Positions 24,564-38,300 of a stretch of DNA of 64,000 bases are shown piece after piece; the stretch's first letter is position 1; every line of letters begins with the position of its first letter. The stretch covers positions 54,712,046-54,776,045 of the forward strand of contig NC_088302.1 in assembly GCF_032854445.1 (NCBI RefSeq), read 5' to 3'. The stretch comes from Liolophura sinensis. Lineage: Eukaryota; Mollusca; Polyplacophora; Chitonida; Chitonidae. Below the pieces are notes generated by a model. It did no database searches. It worked only from the letters and a program-made list of their open reading frames with translations, and was not told the origin of the DNA. A program made the position numbers and the translations under genes.

Positions 24564-27166
24564 GTTTTACACAAAATCCAATATGGCGGCCGAACTACGT
24601 GACATAGCCAAAAAGTGGAGAATTTGTCCCGAGATATTCACTGCCAGAATATTTGTGCAAAATTTGGAATCTCTATGTTGAACAGTGTAAAAGTTTCCTT
24701 GCTAACAAAGTCGGTGAAAAACAAATAATAATAATCATAATAATAACTAGAATGGATCTGCGAATAGCAGATCCTAGGCCGGGATCCCGGATCGGATCGA
24801 TGACGTTTTCCCCTTCATGTTCTGTGTTCAAAGGACACATGTTCCACATACACGGCTTTCAAAGTTTCCATGCGACCTTACACCGTTTGTCATTGAGGCA
24901 GTCGGCCGGTCATTTGCATTCCCTCGAATAGATCGGCGACCTTAATGATGCTACGCTATGCCCAGTGAAAAACGGTCGTCCCTTGGCAGACTTACCCCGC
25001 TATTTGTAAGAAATAAGGCAAAAACACGACCAGTGTAACAGCAAGTTTGTACATTCACATCTCAATCTACGACCTGCCTTGCACAGACTCACAGCTCCAC
25101 TGATAGCTCGGCCACCGTTGGAAAGTCAGCAGTTATACCAGGGCACATGTCCATGTCTGTCAATCACCCTGGTCTGTTTAACGTATAGTAAAGAGGACGA
25201 GGTCTGCGCAAAACAAAGCTAACTTTTACAGGTCCACGTCGTTTGCTGTTGTAGTTAGATCTCTACGCCATCTAATAGAATACTGGAGTTAGATGTGAAA
25301 TGGAATCAATGTCATCGTACAACCGTTTCGGGAGATCACGGACAGTGTAGCCGAAAGCATTAGGTCAAATACTACAAACCCAGACCAATCTCCATTTAAC
25401 TCCATGTTAAAGCAATGGCATTCCCGTCTTTTTCTAAACAAAAAACGGTGTTGTGATTTAAACGCTTGTAGCGGAAAAACTATTGATCGGAGCTCAAATC
25501 CATTGACGAATGCTCAAAAGAGCATGTCTTGGGCTACAATTTCGTGCAGGTTGCACATTTCTAGCTTCCATAGATCTCGAGTTACAGGTCATTGAAGTTA
25601 CGTCACTTTTTTGAGTTTTTTGCTAATATCTCAAAAAGTTACACAGATATGTAAAAAATGCATGCAGATTCGGAATTAGCAGCTCAAGATACATCAGAAT
25701 ACGTTCAGAACAATTGAACTTTGAGAACTTTTTGTGACGTCATAAATTCGACCAATGGCGAGCTTCCAGAGTTTTGACCGGAAGTAAACCATTTTCGCAA
25801 ACTTTAAAGAACTCGTGACTTACTAGCTGTATGTCAAATTTGAGAACGATCGGTTCAGTGGTTCTGGAGAAGAAGATTTTTAAAGATTTTACACAAAATC
25901 CAATATGGCGGCCGAACCACGTGACTTAAGAAAAAAACAAAAAATATACCCCTGGAAAATCACCGCCAGATTTTGTGTACAAAATTTGAGACCTCTATGT
26001 TGAACGGTGTTTGAGTTCTGCTGCTCACAAAGTCGGTGAAAAAAAAATAATAATAACTAGAATGGATCTGCGAAAAGCAGATCCTAGGCCGGGATCCCGG
26101 ATCTGATCGATGACGTTTACCCCTTCATGTTCTGTGTTCGAAGGACACATGTTCCACATACACGGCTTTCAAAGTTTCCATGCGATCTTACACCGTTTGT
26201 CACTGAGGCAGTCGGCCGGTCATTTGCATTCCCTCGAATAGATCGGCGACCTTATTGATGCTACGCTATGCCCAGTGAAAAACGGTCGTTTCTTGGCAGA
26301 CTTAGCCCGCTATTTGTAAGAAATAAGGCAAAAACACGACCAGTGTAACAGCAAGTTTGTACATTCACATCTCAATCCACCACATGACATGCACAGACTC
26401 ACTGCTCCACTGATAGCTCGGCCATCGTTGGAAAGTCAGCACTTGGACCACGGCACATGTCCATATCAGTTAATCACCCTGGCCTGTTTAACGTATAATA
26501 AAGAGCACGAGGTCTGCGCAAAGCAAAGCTAACTTTTTCAGGTCCATGTCGTTTGCTGTTGTAGTTAGATCTCTACGCCATCTAATAGAGTACTGGAGTT
26601 AGATGGGAACTGGAATAAATGTCATCCTACAACCGTTTCGGGAGATCACGGACAGTGTAGCCGAAAGCATCAGGTCAAATACTACAAACCCAGTCCAGTC
26701 CCCATCTAACTCCATGTTAAAGCAATAGGATTCCCGTCTTTTTCTAAACAAAAAACGGTGTTGTGATTTAAACGCTTGTAGCGAAAAAACTATTGATCGG
26801 AGCTCAAATCTGTTGACGAATGCTCGAAAGAGCATGTCTTGGGCTACAATTTCGTGCAGGTTGCACATTTCTAGCTGTCATAGTTCTCGAGTTACAGGTC
26901 ATTGAAATTACGTAACTTTTTTGAGTTTTTTGCTTATATCTCAAAAAGTTACACAGATATACAAAAAATACAACCAGATTCGGAATCAGCAGCTCAAGAT
27001 AAACCAGAATACGTTGAGAACAATTGAACTTTGAGAACTTTTTGTGACGTCACAAATTCGACCAATGGCGAGCTTCCAGAATTTTTACCGGAAGTGAACC
27101 ATTTTCGCAAACTTTAAAGAACTTGTGACTTACTACCTGCATGTCAAATTTGAAAACGATCGGTTC

Positions 27167-27197
<31 letters not shown>

Positions 27198-30100
27198 TTT
27201 ACACAAAATCCAATATGGCGGCCGAACCACGTGACATGAAAAAAAAATGGAGAATTTATCCCTGGAAAATCACCGCCAGAATTTGTGTGCAAAATTTGAG
27301 ACCTGTATGTTGAACAGTAAAAAAGTTTCCTTGCTAACAAAGTCGGTGAAAAAAAAATAATAATAATAAGAAAAAACAGAACGATAACAATAGGGATCCC
27401 GTTCCGGAAGAACGGGATCCCTAATAATAACTAGAATGGATCTGCGAATAGCAGATCCTAGGCCGGGATCCCGGATCTGATCGATGACGTTTTCCCCTTC
27501 ATGTCCTGTGTTCGAAGGACACATGTTTCACATACACGGCTTTCAAAGTTTCCATGCGACCTTACACCGTTTATCACTTAGTCAGTCGGCCGGTCATTTG
27601 CAATCCCTCGAATAGATCGGCGACCTTAATGATGCTACGCTATGCCCAGTGAAAAACTGTCGTTTCTTGCCAGACTTAGAACACTATTTGTAAGAAATTA
27701 GACAAAAACACGACCAGTGTAACAGCAAGTTTGTACAAGTTTGAACTGGAATCAATGTCATCCTGCAACCGTTTCGGGAGATCACGGACAGTGTAGCCGA
27801 AAGCATCAGGTCAAATACTACAAACCCAGTCCAGTCCCTATCTAACTCCATGTTAAATCAATATGATTCCCATCTTTTTCTAAACAAAAACGGTGTTGTT
27901 ATTTAAACGCCCCTAGCGAGAAAACTAATAATCGGAGCTCAAATCCATTGACGAATGATCGAAAGAGCGTGTCTTGAACTACATTTTCATGCAGGTTGCA
28001 CATTTCTAGCTGTCATAGTTCTCGATTAAAAGGCCATTAAAATTACGTAATTTTTTTAGTTTTCTGCCCATATCTCAAAAAATTACACAGATATACAAAA
28101 AATACAAGCAGATTCGGAATCAGCAGCTCAAGATACATCAGAATACGTTCAGAACAATTGAACTTTGAGAACTTTTTGTGACGTCATAATTTCGACCAAT
28201 GGCGAGCTTCCAGAGTTTTGACCGGAAGTAAACCATTTTCGCAAACTTTAAAGAACTCGTGACTTACTAGCTGCATGTCAAATTTGAAAACGATCGGTTT
28301 AGTGGTTCTGGAGAAGAAGATTTTTAAAGATTTTCAACAAAATCCAATATGGCGGCCGAACCACGTGACATAGCAAAAAAATGGAGAATTTGTCCCGAGA
28401 TATTCACTGCCAGAATATGTGTGCAAAATTTGAGACCTCTATGATGAAAAGTGAAAAAGTTTCCTTGCTAACAAAGTCGGTGAAAAAAAAATAATAATAA
28501 TAATAAGAAAAAACAGAACGATTACAATAGGGATCCCGTTCCGGAAGAACGGGATCCCTAACTAGAATGGATCTGCGAATAGCAGATCCTAGGCCGGGAT
28601 CCCGGATCGGATCGATGACGTTTTTCCCTTTATGATCTTTGTTCGAAGGATACATGTTCCACAAACACGGCTTTCAAAGTTACCTTGCGACCTTACACCG
28701 TTTGTCACTGAGGCAGTCGGCCGGTCATTTGCATTCCCTCATATAGATCGGCGACCTTAATGATGCTACGCTATGCCCAGTGAAAAACAGTCGTTCCTTG
28801 GCAGATTTAGCCCGCTAATTGTAAGAAATCAGGCAAAAACACGACCAGTGTAACAGCCTGTTGGTACATTCACATCTCAATCTACGACATGCCATGCACA
28901 GACTCACTGCTCCACTGATAGCTCGGCCATCGTTGGAAAGTCAGCACTTGGACCAGTTCACATGTCCATATCTGTTAATCACCCTGGACTGTTTAACGTA
29001 TAGTAAAGAGGGCGAGGTCTGCGCAAAACAAAGTTAACTTTTACAGGTCCATGTCATTTGCTGTTGTAGTTAGATCTCTACGCCTTTTAATAGAGTACTC
29101 GAGATAGATGGGAACTGGAATCAATGTCATCCTACAACTGTTTCGGGAGATCACGGACAGTGTGGCCGAAAGCATCAGGTCAAATACTATAAACCCAGTC
29201 CAGTCCCCATCTAACTCCATGTTAAAGCAATAGGATTCCCACCTTTTTCTAAACAAAAAACGGTGTTGTGATTTAAACGCTTGTAGCGAAAAAACTATTG
29301 ATCGGAGCTCAAATCCGTTGACGAATGCTCGAAAGAGCATGTCTTGGGCTACAATTTCGTGCAGGTTGCACGTTTCTAGCTGTCATAGTTCTCGAATTAC
29401 AGGTCATTGAAGTTACGTAACTTTATTGATTTTTTGGGTGATATCTCAAAAAGTTACACAGATATGCAAAAAATACAAGCAGATTCGGAATCAGCAGCTC
29501 AAGATACATCAGAATACGTTCAGAACATATGAACTTTGAGAACTTTTTGTGACGTCACAAATTCGACCAATGGCGAGCTTCCAGAGTTTTGACCGGAAGT
29601 GAACCATTTTCGCAAACTTTGAAGAACTCCTGACCTACTAGTTGCATGTCAAATCTGAAAACGATCGGTTCAGTGGTTCTGGAGAAGAAGATTTTTAAAG
29701 ATTTTACTCAAAATCCAATATGGCGGCCGAACCACGTGACATAGCAAAAAAAAAAAAAATATACCCCTAGAAAATTTCCTCTAGATTGTGTGTGCAAAAT
29801 TTTAAACTTCTATGTTGAACGGTGTTGGAGTTCTGCTGCTAACAAAATCGAAAAAAAAAAATAATAATAATAATAATAACTAGAATGGATCTGCGAATAG
29901 CAGATCCTAGGCCGGGATCCCGGATCGGATCGATGACGTTTTCCCCTTCATGTTCTGTGTTCGAAGGACACATGTTCCACATACACGGCTTTCAAAGTTT
30001 CCATGCGACCTTACACCGTTTGTCACTGAGGCAGTCGGCCGGTCATTTGCATTCCCGTGAATAGATCGGCGAACTTAATGAAGTTAGGCTATGCCTAGTG

Positions 30101-32350
30101 AAAAACGGTCGTTCCTTGGCAGACTTAGCCCGCTATTTGTAAGAAATAACGCAAAAACACGACCAGTGTAACAGCAAGTTTGTACATTCACATCTCAATC
30201 CACGACACGCCATGCACAGACTCACGGCTCTCATGATAGCTCGGCCATCAATAGAAAGCCCGCACTTGGGCCACGGCACATCTCCATATCTGTCAATTAC
30301 CCTGGCCTGTTTAACGTGTAGTAAAGAGGACGAGGTCTACGCAAAACAAAGCTAACTTTTACAGTTGCATGCCGTTTACTGTTGTAGTTAGATCTCTACG
30401 CCATCTAATATAGTACTGTATAGCTGAATGTCATCCTACAACGGTTTCGGGAGATCACGGACAGTGTAGCCGAAAGCATCAGGTCAAATACTACAAATCC
30501 AGTCCATTCCCCATCTAACTCCATGTTAAATCAATAGGATTCCAATCTTTTCTAAACAAAAAACGGTGTTGTCATTTAAACGCCTCTACCGAAAAAACTA
30601 TTGATCGGAGCTCAAATCTGTTGACAAATGATCGAAAGAGCATGTCTTGGGCTACAATTTCGTGCAGGTTGCACATTTCTAGCTGCCATAGTTCTCGAGT
30701 TACAGGTCATTGAACTTACGTCACTTTTTTGAGTTTTTTGCTCATATCTCAAAAAGTTTTAAAGATACCAAAAAAATACAAGCAGATTCAGAATCAGCAG
30801 CTCAAGATACATCAGAATACGTTGAGAACAATTGAACTTTGAGAACTTTTTGTGACGTCACAAATTCGACCAATAGCGAGCTTCCAGAATTTTGACCGGA
30901 AGTGAACCATTTTCGCAAACTTTAAAGAACTCGTGACCTACTAGCTGCATGTCAAATTTGAAAACGATCGGTTCAGTGGTTCTGGAGAAGAAGATTTTTA
31001 AAGATTTTACACAAAATCCAATATGGCGGCCGAACCACGTGACTTAAGAAAAAAACAAAAAATATACCCCTGGAAAATCTCCGCCAGATTGTGTGTACAA
31101 AATTTGAGACCTCTATGTTGAACGGTGTTTGAGTTCTGCTGCTAACAAAGTCGGTGAAAAAAAAATAATAATAATAATAATAAGAAAAAACAGAACAATA
31201 ACAATAGGTATCCCGTTCGGAGAACGGGATCCCTAATAATAACTAGAATGGATCTGCGAATAGCAGATCCTAGGCCGGGATCCCGGATCTGATCGATGAC
31301 GTTTTCCCCTTTATGATCTTTGTTCGAAGGATACATGTTCCACAAACACGGCTTTCAAAGTTACCTTGCGACCTTACACCGTTTGTCACTGATGCAGTCG
31401 GCCGGTCATTTGCATTACCTCATATAGATCGGCGACCTTAATGATGCTACGCTATGCCCAGTGAAAAACGGTCGTTCCTTGGCAGATTTAGCCCGCTAAT
31501 TGTAAGAAATCAGGCAAAAACACGACCAGTGTAACAGCAGGTTTGTACATTCACATCTCAATCCACGACATGCCATGCACAGACTCACTGCTCCACTGAT
31601 AGCTCGGCCATCGTTGGAAAGTCAGCACTTGGACCAGTTCACATGTCCATATCTGTTAATCACCCTGGACTGTTTAACGTATAGTAAAGAGGGCGAGGTC
31701 TGCGCAAAACAAAGCCAACTTTTACAGGTCCACGTCGTTTGCTGTTGTAGTTAGATCTCTACGCCATCTAATAGAATACTGGAGTTAGATGGGAACTGGA
31801 ATCAATGTCATCCTATAACCGTTTCAGGAGATCACGGACAGTGTAGGCGAAAGCATCAGGTCAAATACTACAAACCCAGTCCATTCCCCATCTAACTCCA
31901 TGTTAAAGCAATGGGATTCCCATCTTTTTCTAAACAAAAAACGGTGTTGTCATTTAAACGCTTGTAGCGAAAAAACTATTGATCGGAGCTCAAATCTGTT
32001 GCCGAGTGCTCGAAAGAGCATGTCTTGGGCTACAATTTCGTGCAGGTTGCACATTTCTAGCTGCCATAGTTCTCGAGTTACAGGTCATTGAACTTACGTA
32101 ACTTTTTTGAGTTTTTTGCTTATATCTCAAAAAGTTTTAAAGATACCAAAAAAATACAAGCAGATTCAGAATCAGCAGCTCAAGATACATCAGAATACGT
32201 TCAGAACAATTGAACTTTGAGAACTTTTTGTGACGTCACAAATTCGACCAATAGCGAGCTTCCAGAGTTTTGACCGGAAGTGAACCATTTTCGCAAACTT
32301 TAAAGAACTCCTAACCTACTAGTTGCATGTCAAATTTGAAAACGATCGGT

Positions 32351-32381
<31 letters not shown>

Positions 32382-35300
32382 GTTTTACACAAAATCCAAT
32401 ATGGCGACCGAACCGCGTGACATAGCAAAAAAAAAAAAAATATACCCCTAGAAAATTTCCTCAGGATTATGTGTGCAAAATTTTGAACTTCTATGTTGAT
32501 CGGTGTTGGAGTTCTGCTGCTAACAAAATCGAAAAAAAAAAATAATAATAATAATAATAATAATAACTAGAATGGATCTGCGAATAGCAGATCCTAGGCC
32601 GGGATCCCGGATCTGATCGATGACGTTTTCCCCTTCATGTTCTGTGTTCGAAGGACACATGTTTCACATACACGGCTTTCAAAGTTTCCATGCGACCTTA
32701 CACCGTTTGTCACTGAGGCAGTCGGCCGGTCATATGCATTCCCTCGAATAGATCAGCGACCTTGATGATTCTACGCTATGCCCAGTGAAAAACGGTCGTC
32801 CCTTGGCAGACTTAGCCCGCTGTTTGTAAGAAATAAGGCAAAAACACGACCAGTGTAACAGCAAATTTGTACATTCACATCTCAATCTACGACCTGCCAT
32901 GCACAGACTCACAGCTCCACTGATAGCTCGGCCACCGTTAGAAAGTCAGCAGTTATACCAGGGCACATGTCCATATCTGTCAATCACCCTGGTCTGTTTA
33001 ACGTATAGTAAAGAGGACGAGGTCTGCGCAAAACAAAGCTAACTTTTACAGGTCCACGTCGTTTGCTGTTGAAGTTAGATCTCTACGCCATCTAATAGAG
33101 TACTGGAGATAGATGGGAACTGGAATCAATGTCATCCCACAACCGTTTCGGGAGATCACGGACAGTGTGGCCGAAACATCAGGTCAAATACTACAAACCC
33201 AGTCCAGTCCCCATCTAACTCCATGTTAAAGCAATGGGATTCCCGTCTTTTTCTAAACAAAAAACGGTGTTGTGATTTAAACGCTTGTAGCGAAAAAACT
33301 ATTGATCGGAGATCAAATCTGTTGACGAATGCTCGAAAGAGCATGTCTTGGGCTACAATTTCGTGCAGGTTGCACATTTCTAGCTGTCATAGTTCTCGAG
33401 TTACAGGTCATTGAATTTACGTCACTTTTTTTAGTTTTTTGCTTATATCTCAAAATGTTACACAGATATGCAAAAAACACAACCAGATTCAGAATCAGCA
33501 GCTCAAGATACACCAGAATACGTTCAGAACATTTGAACTTTGAGAACTTTTTGTGACGTCACAAATTCGACCAATGGCGAACTTCCAGAATTTTGACCGG
33601 AAGTAAACCATTTTCGCAAACTTTAAAGAACTCGTGACTTACTAGCTGCAGGGCAAGTTTGAAACCGATCGGTTCAGTGGTTCTGGAGAAGAAGATTTTT
33701 AAAGATTTTACACATAATCCAATATGGCGGCCGAACCACGTGACATAGCAAAAAAGTGGAGAATTTGTCCCGAGATATTCACCGCCAAAATATGTGTGCA
33801 AAATTTCAGACCTGTATGTTGAACGGTAAAAAAGTTTCCATGCGAACAAAGTCGGTGAAAAAAAAATAATAATAATAATAATAAGAAAAAACAGAACGAA
33901 TACAATAGGGATCCCGTTCGGGAGAACGGGATCCCTAATAAGAAAAAACAGAACAATAACAATAGGGATCCCGTTCGGGAGAACGGGATCCCTAACTAGA
34001 ATGGATCTGCGAATAGCAGATCCTAGGCCGGGATCCCGGATTGGATCGATGACGTTTTCCCCTTCATGTTCTGTGTTCGAAGGACACATGTTCCACATAC
34101 ACGGCTTTCAAAGTTTCCATGCGACCTTACACCGTTTGTCACTGAGGCAGTCGGCCGGTCATTTGCATTCCCGTGAATAGATCGGCGAACTTAATGAGGT
34201 TAGGCTATGCCTAGTGAAAAACGGTCGTTCCTTGGCACACTTAGCCCGCTATTTGTAAGAAATAACGCAAAAACACGACCAGTGTAACAGCCTGTTTGTA
34301 CATTCACATCTCAATCCACGACACGCCATGCACAGACTCACGGCTCTCATGATAGCTCGGCCATCAATAGAAAGCCCGCACTTGGGCCACGGCACATGTC
34401 CATATCTGTCAATTACCCTGGCCTCTTTAACGTGTAGTAAAGAGGACGAGGTCTACGCAAAACAAAGCTAACTTTCACAGTTGCATGCCGTTTGCTGTTG
34501 TAGTTAGATCTCTACGCCATCTAATATAGTACTGTATAGCTGAATGTCATCCTACAACGGTTTCGGGAGATCACGGACAGTGTAGCCGAAAGCATCAGGT
34601 CAAATACTACAAATCCAGTCCATTCCCCTTCTAACTCCATGTTAAAGCAATAGGATTCCAATCTTTTTCTAAACAAAAACGGTGTTGTTTTTTAAACGCT
34701 TCTAGCGAGAAAACTTTTAATCGGAGCTCAAATCCGTTGACGAATGATCGAAAGAGCGTGTCTTGAACTACATTTTCATGCAATTTGCACATTTCTAGCT
34801 GCCATAGTTCTCGATTAAAACGCCATTGAAATTACGTAATTTTTTTAGTTTTTTGCTCATATCTCAAAAAGTTACACAGATATGCAAAAAATACAACCAT
34901 ATTCGGAATCAGCAGCTCAAGATACATCAGAATTCGTTCAGAACAAATGAACTTAAAGAACTTTTTGTGACGTCATAAATTCGACCAATGGCGAGCTTCC
35001 AGAGTTTTGATCGGAAGTGAACCATTTTCGCAAACTTTAAAGAACTCATAACCTACTAGTTGCATGATAAATTTGACAATGATTGGTTCAGTGGTTCTGG
35101 AGAAGAAGATTTTTAAAGATTTTACACAAAATCCAATATGGCGGCCGAACCACGTGACATAGCCAAAAAAAAAAAAATATACCCCTAGAAAATTTCCGCT
35201 AGATTATGTGTGCAAAATTTTGAACTTCTATGTTGAACGGTGTTGGAGTTCTGCTGCTAACAAAATCGAAAAAAAAAAATAATAATAATAATAATAATAA

Positions 35301-38300
35301 CTAGAATGGATCTGCGAAAAGCAGATCCTAGGCCGGGATCCCGGATCGGATCGATGACGTTTTCATCTTTACGTTCTGTGTTCGAAGGACACATGTTCCA
35401 CATGCACGGCTTTCAAAGATTCCATGCAACCTTACACCGTTTGTCACTGGGGCAGTCGGCCAGTCATTTGCATTCCCTCAAATAGATCGGCGACCTTAAT
35501 GATGCTACGATATGCCCAGTGAAAAGCGGTCGTTCCTTGGCAGACTTAGTCCGCTATTTGTAAGAAATAAGGCAAAAACACGACCAGTGTAACAGCAAGT
35601 TTGTAGATTCACATCTCAATCCACGACCTGCCATGCACAGACTCACAGCTCCACTGATAGCTCGGCCATCGTTGGAAAGTCAGCACTTGGACCAGTTCAC
35701 ATGTCCATATCTGTTAATCACCCTGGACTGTTTAACGTATATTAAAGAGGGCGAGGTCTGCGCAAAACAAAGTTAACTTTTACAGGTCCATGTCATTTGC
35801 TGTTGTAGTTAGATCTCTACGCCTTCTAATAGAGTACTGGAGATGGATGGGAACTGGAATCAATGTCATCCTACAACTGTTTCGGGAGATCACGGACAGT
35901 GTGGCCGAAAGCATCAGGTCAAATACTATAAACCCAGTCCAGTCCCCATCTAACTCCATGTTAAAGCAATAGGATTCCCACCTTTTTCTAAACAAAAAAC
36001 GGTGTTGTGATTTAAACGCTTGTAGCGAAAAAACTATTGATCGGAGCTGAAATCTGTTGACGAATGCTCGAAAGAGCATGTCTTGGGCTACAATTTCGTG
36101 CAGGTTGCACATTTCTAGCTGTCCTAGTTCTCGAGTTACAGGTCATTGAAGTTACGTAACTTTATTGATTTTTTGGCTGATATCTCAAAAAGTTACACAG
36201 ATATTGAAAAAATACAAGCAGATTCGGAATCAGCAGCTCAAGATACATCAGAATACGTTCAGAACATATGAACTTTGAGAACTTTTTGTGACGTCACAAA
36301 TTCGACCAATGGCGAGCTTCCAGAGTTTTGACCGGAAGTGAACCATTTTCGCAAACTTTGAAGAACTCCTGACGTACTAGTTGCATGTCAAATTTGAGAA
36401 CGATCGGTTCAGTGGTTCTGGAGAAGAAGATTTTTAAAGATTTTACTCAAAATCCAATATGGCGGCCGAACAGCGTGACATAGCAAAAAAAAAAAAAATA
36501 TACCCCTAGAAAATTTCCTCTAGATTGTGTGTGCGAAATTTTAAACTTCTATGTTGAACGGTGTTGGAGTTCTGCTGCTAACAAAATCAAAAAAAAAAAA
36601 ATAATAATAATAATAATAATAAGAAAAAACAGAACAATAACAATAGGGATCCCGTTCCGGAAGAACGGGATCCTAATAAGAAAAAACAGAACAATAACAA
36701 TAGGGATCCCGTTCCGGAAGAACGGGATCCCTAATAATAATAACTAGAATGGATCTGCGAATAGCAGATCCTAGGCCGGGATCCCGGATCGGATCGATGA
36801 CGTTTTCATCTTCATGTTCTGTGTTCAAAGGACACATGTTCCACATACACGGCTTTCAAAGTTTCCATGCGACCTTACACCGTTTGTCACTGAGGCAGTC
36901 GGCCGGTCATTTGTATTCCCTCGAATAGATCGGCGACCTTAATAATGCTAGCTATGCCCAGTGAAAAACGGTCTTTTCTTGGCAGATTTAGCCCGCTATT
37001 TGTAAGAAATAAGGCAAAAACACGACCAGTGTAACAGCAAGTTTGTACATTCACATCTCAATCCACGACCTGCCATGCACAGACTCACTGCTCCACTGAT
37101 AGCTCGGCCATCGTTAGAAAGTCAGCACTTGGACTACGGCACATGTCCATATCTGTCAATCACCCTGGCCTGTTTAACGTATAGTAAAGAGCACGAGGTC
37201 TGCGCAAAACAAAGCTAACTTTTACAGGTCCACGTCGTTTGCTGTTGTAGTTAGATGTCTACGCCATCTAATAGAGTACTGAGTTAGATGGGAACTGGAA
37301 TCAATGTCATCCTACAACCGTGTCGGGAGATCACGGACAGTGTAGCCAAAAGCATCAGGTCAAATACTACAAACCCAGTCCAGTCCCCATCTGACTCCAT
37401 GTTAAAGCAATAGGATTAGCACCTATTTCTAAACAAAAAACGGTGTTGTCATTTAAACGCTTGTAGCGAAAATACTGTTGATCGGAGCTGAAATCCATTG
37501 ACGAATGCTCGAAAGAGCATGTCTTGGGCTACAATTTCGTGCAGGTTGCACATTTCTAGCTTCTACAGATCTCGAGTTACAGGTCATTGAAATTACGTAA
37601 TTTTTTTGAGTTTTTTGCTAATATCTCAAAAAGTTACACAGATATGCAAAAAATACAAGCAGATTCAGAATCAGCAGCTCAAGATACATCAGAATACGTT
37701 CAGAACATTTGAACTTTGAGAACTTTTTGTGACGTCACAAATTCGACCAATAGCGAGCTTCCAGAGTTTTAACCGGAAGTGAACCGTTTTCTCAAACTTT
37801 AAAGAACTCGTGACTTACTAGCTGCATGTCAAATTTGAGAACGATCGTTCAGTAGTTCTGGAGAAGAAGATTTTTAAAGATTTTACACAAAATCCAATAT
37901 GGCGGCCGAACCACGTGACATAGCAAAAAAAGTGGAGAATTTGTCCCGAGATATTCACCGCCAAAATATGTGTGCAGAATTTCAGACCTGTATGTTGAAC
38001 GGTAAAAAAGTTTCCATGCGAACAAAGTCGGTGAAAAAAAAATAATAATAATAATAATAATAATAAGAAAAAACAGAACGAATACAATAGGGATCCGTTC
38101 CGGAAGAACGGGATCCCTAATAATAATAAGAAAAAACAGAACGATTACAATAGGGATCCCGTTCGGGAGAACGGGATCCCTAATAATAATAATAAGAAAA
38201 AAACGAACGATTACAATAGGATAGGGATCCCTAATAAGCAAAAAATAACAAAGGAATTAACTTCAACTACAAAAGATCTAGTTATTAACTTACCTCAATA

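Noticed and set aside
22103-38230. Possible retrozyme with a hammerhead ribozyme
   Set aside because: No CUGANGA...GAAA core with suitable stems was found in the units, despite the tandem ~1.3-kb layout.
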